From: Pseudomonas koreensis | GTDB lineage: Bacteria; Pseudomonadota; Gammaproteobacteria; Pseudomonadales; Pseudomonadaceae | Direction: 5' to 3' | Assembly: GCF_012986595.1 (NCBI RefSeq) | Contig: NZ_JAAQYM010000003.1 | Coordinates: 310,001-374,000, forward strand | DNA length: 64,000 nt | Position numbers and translations under genes: made by a program | Part shown: positions 26,903-36,395 of the stretch, piece by piece | Numbering within the stretch: the first letter of the stretch is position 1 | Layout of the letters: every line of letters begins with the position of its first letter | Notes under the pieces: model-generated | Databases searched by the model: none | Seen by the model: the letters and a program-made list of their open reading frames with translations, nothing else | What the model was told of the DNA's origin: nothing

Positions 26903-27535
26903 ATGACGCGTCCCGCCCCCGTCCGCAAACCCCGTGCCCGCAGTCAGGCGCGGATCGATTCGATACTCGACGCCGCGCGTACGCTGCTGGCCGCCGAGGG
27001 AGTGGCCAGCCTGTCGATCTACAGCGTGGCCGAACGCGCGCAGATTCCACCGTCCTCCGTGTACCACTTCTTCGCCAGCGTCCCAGCCCTGCTCGAAGCG
27101 CTGACCGCCGATGTGCACGCCGCTTTTCGCGCCTGCCTGCAAGCACCGATCGACCACGACGCCCTACGCGACTGGCGCGACCTGTCGCGGCTGGTCGAGG
27201 AGCGGATGCTGGAGATCTACGACGAGGACGCCGCCGCCCGCCAGCTGATCCTTGCCCAGCACGGCCTGACCGAAGTGACCCAGGCCGACCGGCAGCACGA
27301 CATCGAACTGGGCGACCTGATGCACAAGCTGTTCGACCACCATTTCGAATTGCCGCGCCTGCCGAGCGATGTCGATGTGTTTGCCCTGGCAATGGAGCTG
27401 GGCGACCGCGTGTATGCGCGATCGGTGCAGCAGCACGGGCAGATCACGCCGCGCATGGCCGAGGAAGGGATGCGGGTGTTTGATGCCTATATCGGATTAT
27501 ACCTTCCGCCTTACCTGCCCAAAAGAATTCTCTAG
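26903..27535 (+). CDS. TetR/AcrR family transcriptional regulator
   Basis: 210 residues. The N-terminal helix-turn-helix (about residues 15-65) reads RIDSILDAARTLLAAEGVASLSIYSVAERAQIPPSSVYHFFAS, typical of TetR repressors. The remaining helical domain would bind the inducer. AGGAG precedes the ATG by seven bases. It follows spuI, where PAO1 has polyamine/agmatine genes including the TetR-type aguR, so a polyamine-related role is possible, but no agmatine genes are present here. Ligand unknown. Confidence 0.88.
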   Translation: MTRPAPVRKPRARSQARIDSILDAARTLLAAEGVASLSIYSVAERAQIPPSSVYHFFASVPALLEALTADVHAAFRACLQAPIDHDALRDWRDLSRLVEERMLEIYDEDAAARQLILAQHGLTEVTQADRQHDIELGDLMHKLFDHHFELPRLPSDVDVFALAMELGDRVYARSVQQHGQITPRMAEEGMRVFDAYIGLYLPPYLPKRIL

Positions 27536-27589
27536 CGTCTTTACCGGCCTGCTCGCGAAGGCCGCGCCGCAAACTTCAAGACAGACACA

Positions 27590-27628
27590 AAAAACCCCGA
27601 AGGGCTCACGCCCTCCGGGGTTTGTTTT
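27590..27628. terminator. Bidirectional Rho-independent terminator
   Basis: aaaccccg/cggggttt outer stem with an inner aggg/ccct pairing, A-run on the left and T-rich on the right, between the convergent TetR and ssuF genes. Confidence 0.9.
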
Positions 27629-27639
27629 TACTCACAGAC

Positions 27640-27855
27640 TTACAACTTGGCGATCGACACCTCGGTAGATTTCACAAAGGCGATTACCTCACTGCCCACC
27701 GCCAGTTCCAGCTCCTTGACCGAACGGGTGGTGATCACCGAAGTGACGATGCCGGAGGCTGTCTGCACGTCGATTTCCGACAGCACGTCGCCGAGAACGA
27801 TCTCCTTGATCGAGCCTTTGAACTGGTTGCGCACGTTGATGGCTTTGATAGTCAT
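27640..27855 (-). CDS. ssuF: Mop/TOBE-domain molybdopterin-binding-like protein SsuF
   Basis: 71 residues, a single Mop (TOBE) domain: ISVRNQF-type start (INVRNQFKGSIKEIVLG), EIDVQTASGIVTSVITT and a hydrophobic C-terminus. Such domains bind oxyanions such as molybdate. In P. putida the homologous ssuF is the last gene of the ssu operon and is needed for growth on some organosulfur compounds by an undefined mechanism. Apart from the initiator it has no Met or Cys. It follows ssuB after 32 bases. Confidence 0.88.
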   Translation of the reverse strand: MTIKAINVRNQFKGSIKEIVLGDVLSEIDVQTASGIVTSVITTRSVKELELAVGSEVIAFVKSTEVSIAKL

Positions 27856-27887
27856 GGCTTTGATTCCTGTCGTTGATAAAGCTTGAG

Positions 27888-28694
27888 TTATTGCGCCCAA
27901 CGCAATTGCGTAGGCAGGGGTGAAACAGGTTCCGGCTCCGGCGGCTCGCCGGGCAGGGACAGAACACGGTTGAGTACTTCGGTTTCCAGCGCCGCCAGTC
28001 GGTGCGAACCCCGCACTCGAGGGCGTGGCAGCTCCACTTGCAGATCGAGACCGACTTCGCCGTCCTCGATCAGAATCACCCGATCGGCAATCGCCACCGC
28101 TTCGCTGACGTCGTGGGTCACCAGCAGCACGGTGAAGCCGTGTTGCTGCCACAGGCGTTCGATCAGTTGCTGCATCTCGATCCGGGTCAGGGCGTCCAGC
28201 GCACCGAGCGGCTCGTCGAGCAGCAGCAGGCGCGGTTGATGGATCAACGCCCGGGCCAGAGCCACCCGCTGCTTCTGCCCGCCGGATAAAGCCGCCGGCC
28301 ACTCGTTGGCACGATCCGCCAGACCGACCGCTTCCAGCGCTTGCAGAGCCTGCGGACGCCAGTTGCCCTTGAGGCCGAGGCCGACGTTGTCGATGATCTT
28401 TTTCCACGGCAGCAGCCGTGCTTCCTGAAACATCAGCCGGGTGTCTTCCCGCGCATCGTTCAGCGGTGCGGCGCCGGCCAGCAGGGCGCCGCCAGTCGGT
28501 TGATCGAGGCCGGCAAGCAAGCGCAGCAAGGTGCTCTTGCCGCAACCGCTACGCCCGACCACGGCGACGAATTGTCCCGCCGGGATGTGCAGGTCGATGT
28601 CGCGCAGCACTTGCCGCGCACCAAAGGTTTTCTGCAGGTTGCGCACCACCAGCGGTATCCCGCGCAGCAGGCGTGGAGGTTGTTGAGCGGTCAT
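27888..28694 (-). CDS. ssuB: Aliphatic sulfonate ABC transporter ATPase
   Basis: 268 residues. Walker [10 protein letters not shown], signature LSGGQKQR, Walker [13 protein letters not shown] and H-loop [10 protein letters not shown] identify an ABC ATPase of the nitrate/sulfonate/taurine group. It powers SsuC. The ATG at 28694 overlaps the ssuC stop as ATGA, which decides this start over the upstream 28742 one. The C-terminal tail carries a TOBE-like extension ([18 protein letters not shown]). Confidence 0.94.
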   Translation of the reverse strand: MTAQQPPRLLRGIPLVVRNLQKTFGARQVLRDIDLHIPAGQFVAVVGRSGCGKSTLLRLLAGLDQPTGGALLAGAAPLNDAREDTRLMFQEARLLPWKKIIDNVGLGLKGNWRPQALQALEAVGLADRANEWPAALSGGQKQRVALARALIHQPRLLLLDEPLGALDALTRIEMQQLIERLWQQHGFTVLLVTHDVSEAVAIADRVILIEDGEVGLDLQVELPRPRVRGSHRLAALETEVLNRVLSLPGEPPEPEPVSPLPTQLRWAQ

Positions 28695-29473
28695 GCCGCA
28701 CCTCCCTTGGCGACTTGATAAGCCGGATGCCAGCGCAGCCACACCCGCTCAAGTCCACGGGCGGCGAGGTCGGCAAGTTTGCCGAGCACCGCGTAAAGCA
28801 GGATCGCCAGCACCACCACGTCGGTCTGCAAAAACTCACGGGCATTCATTGCCAGATAGCCGATGCCGGAACTGGCCGAGATGGTTTCCGCAACGATCAG
28901 CGTCAGCCACATGAAGCCCAGCGCAAAACGCACACCGACCAGAATCGAAGGCAGCGCCCCCGGCAGAATCACCTGCCAGAACAGGCTGAAACCGCTCAAG
29001 CCGTAACTGCGCGCCATCTCCACCAGCGCCGGATCGACGTTGCGGATGCCGTGATAGGTATTGAGGTAGATCGGGAACAACGTGCCCAATGCCACCAGGA
29101 AAATCTTCGCCGACTCATCGATGCCGAACCACAGGATCACCAGCGGAATCAGCGCCAGGTGCGGCACGTTGCGGATCATCTGCACCGAGCTGTCGAGCAG
29201 GCGCTCGCCCCACTTCGACAGCCCGGTGATGATCCCCAGCACCAGACCGATGCTGCCACCGATGGTGAAGCCCAGCGCCGCACGCCAGCCACTGATCGCC
29301 AAGTGCGTCCAGATCTCGCCGCTGCGTACCAGACTGACGCCGGCCTCGATCACCGCCACCGGTGCCGGCAGGATCCGCGTCGACAACCAACCGGCCGACA
29401 CCGACAACTGCCACACCGCCAGCAACAACACCGGCAACGCCCAGGGCGCGAGGCTGTGGATAATTTTCTTCAT
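28691..29473 (-). CDS. ssuC: Aliphatic sulfonate ABC transporter permease
   Basis: 260 residues, about six membrane segments. The permease signature is [37 protein letters not shown]. Works with SsuA and SsuB. It starts eight bases after the ssuD stop and overlaps ssuB by four bases, so it is tightly coupled in the operon. Confidence 0.95.
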   Translation of the reverse strand: MKKIIHSLAPWALPVLLLAVWQLSVSAGWLSTRILPAPVAVIEAGVSLVRSGEIWTHLAISGWRAALGFTIGGSIGLVLGIITGLSKWGERLLDSSVQMIRNVPHLALIPLVILWFGIDESAKIFLVALGTLFPIYLNTYHGIRNVDPALVEMARSYGLSGFSLFWQVILPGALPSILVGVRFALGFMWLTLIVAETISASSGIGYLAMNAREFLQTDVVVLAILLYAVLGKLADLAARGLERVWLRWHPAYQVAKGGAA

Positions 29474-29481
29474 GGCCCGCC

Positions 29482-30630
29482 TCAGCTCTGCGACGCGGCT
29501 TTGGGAAGAATGTCGTTGGCGACCATCTCGCCGAACGGGCTGACATAGCCTGCACTTTTCGGCAGTTCCGGGCGCTCGATGTCGAGGTGCGGAAACAACA
29601 GTTCCGCGACGCGATACGACTCTTCCAGGTGTGGATAACCGGAGAAGATGAACGTGTCGATACCCAGATCCGCGTATTCCTTCACGCGCGCCGCGACGGT
29701 CGGACCGTCACCGACCAGCGCGGTCCCCGCACCACCGCGCACCAGACCGACGCCGGCCCACAGGTTCGGGCTGACTTCGAGGTTGTCGCGGCTGCCGCCA
29801 TGCAGCGCGGCCATGCGTTGCTGGCCGACCGAGTCAAAGCGCGCCAGCGATGCCTGCGCACGCTTGATGGTGTCATCGTCCAGATGCGAGATCAGGCGAT
29901 CGGCCGCTTGCCAGGCTTCGGCGTTGGTTTCACGGACGATCACATGAAGACGAATGCCGAAGCGCACGGTGCGTCCGAGCTTGGCGGCTTTGGCGCGCAC
30001 CTGTTCGATCTTCTCGGCGACGGCTGCTGGCGGCTCGCCCCAGGTCAGGACCATTTCAACTTGTTCGGCTGCCAAGTCCTGCGCCGCTTCCGACGAACCG
30101 CCGAAGTACAGCGGCGGACGCGGTTGCTGGATCGGCGGATAGAGCAATTTCGCGCCCTTCACGCTGATGTGCTGGCCGTCGTAATCAACGGTTTCGCCTT
30201 CCAGCACGCGACGCCAGATCCGGGTGAATTCCACCGAGGCCTGATAGCGTTCTTCGTGGTTGAGAAACAGACCATCACCGGCCAACTCTTCCGGGTCGCC
30301 ACCGGTCACCAGATTGAACAGCGCACGACCACCGGACAGACGATCCAGTGTGGCGGCCTGGCGCGCCGCAACCGTCGGGGAAATGATCCCGGGACGCAGG
30401 GCGACGAGGAATTTCAGACGCTGGGTCACCGGGATCAGCGATGCTGCCACCAGCCACGAGTCTTCGCAGGAGCGCCCGGTAGGGATCAGCACACCGCCAA
30501 AACCCAAACGATCCGCCGCTTGCGCGACCTGTTGCAGATAACCGTGGTCGACGGCGCGAGCGCCTTCGGCGGTGCCAAGGTAATGGCCGTCGCCGTGGGT
30601 AGGCAGGAACCAGAAGATATTAAGGCTCAT
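29482..30630 (-). CDS. ssuD: FMNH2-dependent alkanesulfonate monooxygenase
   Basis: 382 residues, luciferase-like TIM-barrel flavoenzyme that cleaves C-S bonds of alkanesulfonates to release sulfite, using reduced FMN from SsuE. Visible: [26 protein letters not shown] (containing the conserved active-site Cys), [37 protein letters not shown] and [19 protein letters not shown]. Length matches E. coli SsuD. It is the third gene of ssuEADCBF. Confidence 0.97.
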   Translation of the reverse strand: MSLNIFWFLPTHGDGHYLGTAEGARAVDHGYLQQVAQAADRLGFGGVLIPTGRSCEDSWLVAASLIPVTQRLKFLVALRPGIISPTVAARQAATLDRLSGGRALFNLVTGGDPEELAGDGLFLNHEERYQASVEFTRIWRRVLEGETVDYDGQHISVKGAKLLYPPIQQPRPPLYFGGSSEAAQDLAAEQVEMVLTWGEPPAAVAEKIEQVRAKAAKLGRTVRFGIRLHVIVRETNAEAWQAADRLISHLDDDTIKRAQASLARFDSVGQQRMAALHGGSRDNLEVSPNLWAGVGLVRGGAGTALVGDGPTVAARVKEYADLGIDTFIFSGYPHLEESYRVAELLFPHLDIERPELPKSAGYVSPFGEMVANDILPKAASQS

Positions 30631-30655
30631 GGAGTGGTCTCCTTGGGGATTCGAA

Positions 30656-31621
30656 TTACTGCGCTTTAGCCACAGCGGCTGGTGGTGTCCAGATCACATC
30701 CTTGATGCTCAACGGCTTGGGAATCAGCTTGAGCTGGTAGAAGGTGTCGGCGATTTTCTGCTGCGCGGCGACCACTTCCGGGGTCAGGAACAGTGCGCCG
30801 TAGCCCTGGCGTTTCACCGAGGTCAGGGTGATGTCCGCCGGCAGACCGAGTAGTGGCGCAACCTGTTGGGTCACGTCTTCAGGGTTGGCTTTGGACCACT
30901 CGCCGACTGCGCGCACTTCTTCGACGAGGGTCTTGATCACCTCGGGATTTTTCTGCGCGTAAGGTTTGGTCGCGAGGTAGAACTGGTGGTTGTCGACGAT
31001 GCCTTTGCCGTCACGCAGGGTGTGCGCTTGCAATTGTTTTTCGGCAGCGGCCTGGTACGGATCCCAGATGACCCAGGCGTCGACGCTGCCACGTTCGAAC
31101 GCGGCGCGGGCATCGGCCGGCGGCAGGAATACGGTCTGGATGTCGGTGTATTTGAGGCCGGCATCTTCCAGTGCGCGCACCAGCAGGTAGTGCACGTTGG
31201 AGCCTTTGTTCAGGGCGACCTTCTTGCCCTTGAGATCGGCCACCGATTTGATCGGCGAGTCTTTCGGCACAAGGATCGCTTCGCTGTTCGGCGCTGGCGG
31301 TTCGTAGGCGACGTAGAGCAGATCGGCGCCGGCGGCCTGGGCGAACACCGGTGGGGTTTCGCCGGTGACGCCGAAGTCGATCGAGCCAACGTTCAGGCCT
31401 TCAAGCAGTTGCGGGCCACCGGGGAACTCGGTCCATTGCACGTCCACGCCTTGGGCGGCCAGACGTTTTTCCAGCGTGCCTTTGGCCTTGAGCAGCACCA
31501 GCGTGCCGTACTTCTGATAACCGATACGCAAGGTCTCGGCCTGAGCCTGGGTGATGGCGCCGAAGGACACAGCCGCAGCAAACAGAGCGACCAGACCACG
31601 ACGCAAAAATACAGTGCGCAT
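30656..31621 (-). CDS. ssuA: Aliphatic sulfonate periplasmic binding protein
   Basis: 321 residues. A signal peptide ([20 protein letters not shown]...AQA) precedes [20 protein letters not shown], the standard SsuA beginning. AAGGAG precedes the ATG at 31621. A longer in-frame start at 31657 lacks this and spoils the signal. After signal removal I find no Met and no Cys in the remaining sequence, an extreme sulfur economy that fits expression during sulfur limitation. Confidence 0.95.
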   Translation of the reverse strand: MRTVFLRRGLVALFAAAVSFGAITQAQAETLRIGYQKYGTLVLLKAKGTLEKRLAAQGVDVQWTEFPGGPQLLEGLNVGSIDFGVTGETPPVFAQAAGADLLYVAYEPPAPNSEAILVPKDSPIKSVADLKGKKVALNKGSNVHYLLVRALEDAGLKYTDIQTVFLPPADARAAFERGSVDAWVIWDPYQAAAEKQLQAHTLRDGKGIVDNHQFYLATKPYAQKNPEVIKTLVEEVRAVGEWSKANPEDVTQQVAPLLGLPADITLTSVKRQGYGALFLTPEVVAAQQKIADTFYQLKLIPKPLSIKDVIWTPPAAVAKAQ

Positions 31622-31711
31622 AGCGCTCTCCTTTTTGCTGTTGGGTTTTGGCTGCACCTGCTTAACCGTTAGCGGCTGAGTAAGGTGAGTTACATCAAGT
31701 TCTGGTGAGGC

Positions 31712-32305
31712 TTAAATGCTCCAGCGAGCACTCAATAAACGTTCGTTCAACAGGCCCGGCTCCAGCGGTTTCGGGCGGCGGGCCATGGCACTGACAAACT
31801 GGTCGAGCGCTTCATGCAGACGCTGCTCCAGCGCCGGTGCCAGTTGCGCCTGGGCACTGCCTTCGCCGTAAGCGATCTGGCTGTCTTCGGCAAAAATCCC
31901 TTGCAGCATTTCCTGGGCCTTCAATGCCGACAGCACTGGCTTGAGCGCGTAATCGACCACCAGCATGTGGGCGATGCTGCCGCCGGTGGCCATCGGCAGA
32001 ACAATCTTGTGATTCAGGGCGCGTTCCGGCAGCAGGTCCAGCACGGTCTTCAGCGCGCCGGAAAACGACGCCTTGTAGACCGGGGTGGCGATCAGCAGAC
32101 CGTCAGCGTTTTCAATCTGTGCCAGCAGGTCGAGCACCTTCGGGCTGTCGAAGCGGGCGTGGAGCAGGTCTTCGGCCGGGAAGTCCCGCACCTGATAACT
32201 CACCACTTCCACCCCCTGCTCCTGCAACCAGCGTTGCGAGCGCTCCAGCAACACTCCTGAGCGGGAGCGTTGGCTGGGACTGCCACCAAGTGAGACGACC
32301 AGCAT
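31712..32305 (-). CDS. ssuE: NAD(P)H-dependent FMN reductase
   Basis: 197 residues, flavodoxin-like reductase that supplies FMNH2 to SsuD. The N-terminal [20 protein letters not shown] is the phosphate-binding start, and [21 protein letters not shown] is the family core block. It is the first gene of the minus-strand operon ssuEADCBF, with a 90-base gap before ssuA. It contains no Cys. Confidence 0.95.
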   Translation of the reverse strand: MLVVSLGGSPSQRSRSGVLLERSQRWLQEQGVEVVSYQVRDFPAEDLLHARFDSPKVLDLLAQIENADGLLIATPVYKASFSGALKTVLDLLPERALNHKIVLPMATGGSIAHMLVVDYALKPVLSALKAQEMLQGIFAEDSQIAYGEGSAQAQLAPALEQRLHEALDQFVSAMARRPKPLEPGLLNERLLSARWSI

Positions 32306-32456
32306 TCAGACGATTCCTTGCGCTTTACAGGCGATTCGCAGGTTGCGATCTCGCTTCGATGGGAGTGACCTTACCAGCTGACTTATATATCCATAAATCA
32401 TATTTATTCATTTGGTTATTCGTTTTACGAATATGCGATCTGTCATTTTCCAGCCG
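32306..32456 (-). promoter_or_regulatory. AT-rich upstream region of ssuE
   Basis: Strikingly AT-rich between about 32380 and 32440, with a perfect attcg/cgaat inverted repeat spaced by five bases (32418-32432). It probably contains the sulfur-regulated ssu promoter and activator sites (CysB-type in other bacteria). Individual boxes could not be assigned. Confidence 0.5.
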
Positions 32457-32480
32457 AAAAAAAAGGCCGTCGTAACGGCC
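32457..32480 (-). terminator. Rho-independent terminator reading leftward, downstream of lsfA
   Basis: On the minus strand ggccgt/acggcc with a four-base loop is followed by eight T. It lies beyond the lsfA stop and the REP pair, and upstream of ssuE, so it insulates ssu from lsfA. Confidence 0.85.
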
Positions 32481-32523
32481 GGAAATCCCCTGCTTTGTGG
32501 TTCTGTGTTGAAGGGACTGCCGC

Positions 32524-32590
32524 CATCGCGAGCAGGCTCACTCCTACAGAGGAATGCATTTCAAATGTAGGAGCGAGCCTGCTCGCGATG
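32524..32590. repeat. REP doublet, family C
   Basis: Inverted catcgcgagcaggctcactc and its partner with gagcgagcctgctcgcgatg, between the lsfA stop and its terminator. Confidence 0.9.
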
Positions 32591-32622
32591 ACGGTGGTGG
32601 CTACACCGCAAATCTCACTGAT

Positions 32623-33261
32623 TCATTTATTCGGCTGCGGGGTCAGGCGCAGGTACGGTTTCACCGCGCGATAGCCTTTGGGAAAGCGTTTCTTGATCTC
32701 GTCTTCATCCTTGAGCGACGGCACGATCACCACCTCCTCACCGTCCTGCCAGTTGGCCGGGGTCGCCACTTTGTAGTTGTCGGTGAGTTGCAGCGAATCG
32801 ATTACCCGCAGGATCTCGTGGAAGTTGCGCCCGGTGCTCGCCGGGTAGGTGATGGTCAGGCGGATCTTCTTGTTCGGATCGATCACGAACAGCGAACGCA
32901 CGGTCAGCGTGTCGTTGGCGTTCGGGTGGATCAGGTCATAGAGGTCGGACACCTTGCGGTCGGCATCGGCCAGGATCGGGAAATTGACGATGGTGTTCTG
33001 GGTTTCGTTGATGTCTTCGATCCACTTGTGGTGCGAGTCCACCGGGTCGACCGACAGGGCGATGGCTTTGACGCCGCGCTTGGCGAACTCATCCTTGAGC
33101 TTGGCGGTGAAGCCCAGCTCGGTGGTGCACACCGGGGTGAAGTCCGCCGGGTGCGAGAACAGCACGCCCCAGCTATCGCCCAACCACTCGTGGAAACGAA
33201 TCTTGCCGGCGCTGGAATCCTGTTCGAAGTCGGGGGCGATGTCGCCGAGTCTGAGGCTCAT
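32623..33261 (-). CDS. lsfA: 1-Cys peroxiredoxin LsfA (Prx6 type)
   Basis: 212 residues. Reduces peroxides through the single catalytic Cys45 in DFTPVCTTELG. The Prx6-type C-terminal domain begins near LRVIDSLQLTDNYKVATPANW. It has no resolving Cys and, apart from the initiator, no Met: the active-site Cys is its only internal sulfur residue. LsfA was described in Pseudomonas as a sulfate-starvation-induced protein, matching its place beside ssu. AGGAG lies ahead of the ATG. A likely role is protection of sulfur-starved cells, or of the SsuDE reaction, from peroxide. The second idea is inference. Confidence 0.95.
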   Translation of the reverse strand: MSLRLGDIAPDFEQDSSAGKIRFHEWLGDSWGVLFSHPADFTPVCTTELGFTAKLKDEFAKRGVKAIALSVDPVDSHHKWIEDINETQNTIVNFPILADADRKVSDLYDLIHPNANDTLTVRSLFVIDPNKKIRLTITYPASTGRNFHEILRVIDSLQLTDNYKVATPANWQDGEEVVIVPSLKDEDEIKKRFPKGYRAVKPYLRLTPQPNK

Positions 33262-33289
33262 GGTGCTGCTCCTGATGAGTTGTTGGAGA

Positions 33290-33375
33290 ACTCAACTGTA
33301 GCTCGTGATTCGCCATCATGAAAAAGAATAAATAAATAGATATCTAGAATCTAAAGGAATATTAAACATCGTTCA
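33290..33375 (-). promoter_or_regulatory. AT-rich promoter region of lsfA
   Basis: A low-GC stretch (aaaaagaataaataaatag and onward) 30-115 bases upstream of the lsfA ATG, resembling in composition the regions before ssuE and tauA. It presumably holds the sulfur-starvation promoter. No specific boxes were assigned. Confidence 0.4.
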
Positions 33376-33494
33376 CTGGACGCTCGCCGGCATCGCGACG
33401 AACATCGCCCTCAAGGTTCGAGAAGGCCTTGAGTAGCTGCAAAAGAGGGGAATTTCGGGAAGGGCTTACGGGGGTGAGCCTGACTCGAAAATGC

Positions 33495-33534
33495 AAAAGC
33501 CCCGTCCGGCACGGTGCCGGACGGGGCTTTTTTA
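33495..33534. terminator. Strong bidirectional-type terminator after the OprD porin gene
   Basis: aaaagccccgtccggcac stem with its inverse gtgccggacggggctttttt. The perfect arms and flanking A/T runs are on both sides. It sits 22 bases beyond the porin stop on the minus strand. Confidence 0.94.
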
Positions 33535-33556
33535 CATCAGCAGCTTGAGCGCGCTA

Positions 33557-34906
33557 TTACAGCAGCGGGATCGAGTAGCTGACGATCAGGCGGTTTTCGT
33601 CCTGGTCGCGCTGACCTGGTACGTCATTGCGCCAGGTAGCGTTTTTCCACATGAAGCCCAGGTTTTTCGCCGGGCCTTCAGGAATCACGTAACCGACGGT
33701 CAGGTCGCGTTCCCACTCGGAAGCGCCAGTGCCGTTTTCACGACGGTTGGAGCCGACGGTGTCGATGTCGTCGCCACGCAGGTAGACCACACCGGCGGTC
33801 AGGCCAGGCAGGCCGACTTTGGCGAAGTCATACGAGTAGCGCGCCTGCCAGGTTTTCTCGCCGGCACGACCGAACTTCTGGATCTGCATGTCGGTGATGG
33901 TGTAGTTCGACGAACCGTCGCCTTGGTTCAGCCAAGGGAAGTCGGAGCTGCCGTTGGAAACCTGGTAGCCGCCACCGAAGGTGTGGCCTTCAACGGTGTA
34001 CAGGAACAGGCCGCTGTACAGATTGTTGTCGATCGGGCCTTTGCCGCTGATGTTGCCGACGTAGTTACCGTTACCGAAGTAGGCTGCGGTGTTGCCATTG
34101 GCGCCGTCGTCGCTGCTGTGGAAGTAGCGGAAGTCAGACTTCAGCACGCCCGGGCCGATTGCCCAGTTGTGGACCAGACCCAGGAAGTGTTGCTTGTAGA
34201 AGTCTTCCAGGTTGCCGTAGTAGTACTGGGCAGTCAGGTCCTTGGTGATTTTGTAGTCACCACCGGCGTAGTAGAACTTGTTGCTGTTGGCAACACGAGC
34301 GTTCGCACCACCAACGGACAGGTTCTCGTTGTTGCTGGAGTTACGACCTTTCACTGCTTCGATCTGACCAGCGACCAGGGTCAGGTCCTTGATCTCGCCG
34401 GAAGTGATTTGGCCACCCTGCCAGGTTTGTGGCAGCAGACGACCATCGTTGGTCACGATGACCGGGTTCTTCGGCTGCAGGGTACCCAGCTTCAGTTCGG
34501 TCTGGGAGATCTTGGCCTTGGCGGTCAGGCCCAGGCTCGAGAAGTTATCAACAGCTTCGCCGTTGGACTTGCTCGGGAACACAGTGCCACCGTAGGAAGT
34601 CGAGGTTGCACCGTTGGTGCCGCCACCCGAATCCAGACGCACGCCCAGCAGGCCGATGGCGTCGATACCGAAGCCGACGGTACCTTGGGTGTAACCGGAG
34701 ATGAAACGCAGATCGAAGCCTTGGCCCCATTCTTCGTTTTTGTTCTGCGCGCCGGCTGCTTTGGTGCCGGAGTCACGGTTATCAGTATTGATGTAGAAGT
34801 TACGCAGCCCCAAAGTAGCTTTGCTGTCTTCGATGAAACCGGCGGCGCCTGCCTGCTGCGCCAAAACCCCTACGGCCACAGCCAGGGCCAAGGTGGACTT
34901 GTTCAT
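33557..34906 (-). CDS. OprD-family outer-membrane porin
   Basis: 449 residues. A signal peptide (MNKSTLALAVAVGVLAQQAGA) leads to an OprD beta-barrel: GFIEDSKATLGLRNFYINTDNRD, QGFDLRFISGYTQGTVGFGID, LGTLQPKNPVIVTNDGRLLPQTWQGG and the C-terminal NRLIVSYSIPLL ending in a hydrophobic beta-strand. The mature chain has no Cys and only two Met. Its place between lsfA and tauA suggests uptake of organosulfur compounds, but the substrate is inferred from context only. GAGGAG precedes the ATG. It is monocistronic, with its own terminator. Confidence 0.92.
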   Translation of the reverse strand: MNKSTLALAVAVGVLAQQAGAAGFIEDSKATLGLRNFYINTDNRDSGTKAAGAQNKNEEWGQGFDLRFISGYTQGTVGFGIDAIGLLGVRLDSGGGTNGATSTSYGGTVFPSKSNGEAVDNFSSLGLTAKAKISQTELKLGTLQPKNPVIVTNDGRLLPQTWQGGQITSGEIKDLTLVAGQIEAVKGRNSSNNENLSVGGANARVANSNKFYYAGGDYKITKDLTAQYYYGNLEDFYKQHFLGLVHNWAIGPGVLKSDFRYFHSSDDGANGNTAAYFGNGNYVGNISGKGPIDNNLYSGLFLYTVEGHTFGGGYQVSNGSSDFPWLNQGDGSSNYTITDMQIQKFGRAGEKTWQARYSYDFAKVGLPGLTAGVVYLRGDDIDTVGSNRRENGTGASEWERDLTVGYVIPEGPAKNLGFMWKNATWRNDVPGQRDQDENRLIVSYSIPLL

Positions 34907-35270
34907 GTAAAGCTCCTCTCGTTTCTAATTCTTGTGTTCCTGGCCCGGGGTCTGATGCCCTGGATCCTAAGATGCGCGATTAGCGCCAGACCGTGACTGA
35001 CAAGTCAATCGTAACCTTGTGTGTCTACGACCAAGGTCTAATCGCAGTGATTTGGTCCGTGCAGAGTAAAGATTTCCTGATAAACCCAAAAAGAATTTAT
35101 TCATTCTTTTTCATACCATTTCGGAATATGGCCAGTATCGTGCCACCTCCGCCGGGAAACAGCGTATCGGCGACTAAGCTCATTCCTAAATGGTATTTGT
35201 TAGCCTTTTTTTATATCGATTAGCTTTGGCGCAACCCCGATTCGTCAAACCCTATCGAAAAGGCGACGCC
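34907..35270. promoter_or_regulatory. AT-rich divergent region between porin and tauA
   Basis: 364 bases without a gene. It contains a gaccaa/ttggtc inverted pair near 35030-35060 and strongly AT-rich stretches (aaaaagaatttattcattc at about 35088-35106; ttttttatatcgattag before tauA). It should hold both promoters. I see no recognisable complete promoter. Confidence 0.45.
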
Positions 35271-36260
35271 ATGATGGCCAAACGCGCACTATCTAGTCAA
35301 TTTGTTACAGTTTGTGTATCAGCACTGATTTCTTTTTCCGCCCATGCCGCCAACCTCACCGTCGGCTATCAAACCGGTATCGACCCGAGCAAAGTGCCTC
35401 AGGCCGACGGCGTCTACGAGAAGACCATTGGCGAGAAAATCGACTGGCGTCGCTTCAACAGCGGCCCGGAAGTTGTGACAGCCATCGCATCGGGCGATGT
35501 GCAGATCGGCAATCTCGGCTCCAGCCCTTTGGCAGCAGCCGCTTCGCGCAATCTGCCGATTGTGGCATTCATTGTTTCGGCACAGATCAATGCCGCCGAA
35601 GCCTTGGTGGTGCGCAATGGCAGCGGCATCAATACCCCGCAGGATCTGGTCGGCAAGACCATTGCCACGCCCTTCGTTTCGACTTCCCACTACAGTCTGC
35701 TCGGCGCACTCAAGCACTGGGGCCTGGACACCAGCAAAGTCAAAGTGGTGAACCTGCAGCCTGCGGAAATCGCGGCGGCGTGGAAGCGCGGCGACATCGA
35801 CGGTGCATTTGTCTGGTCGCCGGCGCTCGGCGAAATCCGCAAGACTGGCAAGACCCTGACCGACGCCGCACAAGTCGGCCAGTGGGGCGCGCCAACCTTC
35901 GAAGTCTGGGTCGCCCGTAAAGACTATGCCGAGAAGCACCCTGAAGTGGTGGCCAAATTTGCCAAGGTCACGCTAGACGCGTTTGCCGATTACGCCAGCC
36001 ATATAGACAGCTGGACGGCCGACTCGGCGCCGGTGCAGAAAATCGCCAAATTGACCGGTGCCAATGCCGCCGACGTACCGGAGCTGCTGGCCGGTTCGGC
36101 CTTCCCGGATGCCAAGGCACAGCAAACCACCGCGCTGCTGGACGGCGGCACGGCCAAGGCGATTGGTGAGACGGCGAAGTTTTTGAAGGAACAGGGCAAG
36201 GTTGAGACGGTGTTGCCGGACTATTCGCCGTACGTCAGCGCGAAATTCATCACTGAATAA
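35271..36260 (+). CDS. tauA: Taurine-type ABC transporter substrate-binding protein, orphan
   Basis: 329 residues. A signal peptide (MMAKRALSSQFVTVCVSALISFSAHA) precedes ANLTVGYQTGIDPSKVPQAD and the TauA-like core NSGPEVVTAIASGDVQIGNLGSSPLAAA. The mature protein contains no Met or Cys at all. AAGG lies eight bases before the first of two adjacent ATGs. In the usual operon tauB, tauC and tauD follow, but here the gene is succeeded by a REP pair and convergent argA, so the binding protein is alone. It may use another permease, or be a relic of a broken operon. Confidence 0.87.
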   Translation: MMAKRALSSQFVTVCVSALISFSAHAANLTVGYQTGIDPSKVPQADGVYEKTIGEKIDWRRFNSGPEVVTAIASGDVQIGNLGSSPLAAAASRNLPIVAFIVSAQINAAEALVVRNGSGINTPQDLVGKTIATPFVSTSHYSLLGALKHWGLDTSKVKVVNLQPAEIAAAWKRGDIDGAFVWSPALGEIRKTGKTLTDAAQVGQWGAPTFEVWVARKDYAEKHPEVVAKFAKVTLDAFADYASHIDSWTADSAPVQKIAKLTGANAADVPELLAGSAFPDAKAQQTTALLDGGTAKAIGETAKFLKEQGKVETVLPDYSPYVSAKFITE

Positions 36261-36270
36261 AGATCCAGAT

Positions 36271-36375
36271 GTGGCGAGGGAGCTTGCTCCCGCTGGGCTG
36301 CGAAGCGGCCCTAAACCGGTGTTTGCCGGAATTGGGAGTCCTTCGGCCTCCAGCGGGAGCAAGCTCCCTCGCCAC
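36271..36375. repeat. REP doublet, family A
   Basis: Inverted gtggcgagggagcttgctcc units. The left second hairpin is gggctgcgaagcggccc and the right one ggaggccgaaggactcc. It sits between the convergent tauA and argA. Confidence 0.92.
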
Positions 36376-36395
36376 AAAAAGTCCCTCGCTAATCT

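Noticed and set aside
26903..27535. Assigning the TetR gene as aguR
   Set aside because: The position near spuI is suggestive, but aguA and aguB are absent and no ligand-specific feature can be read.
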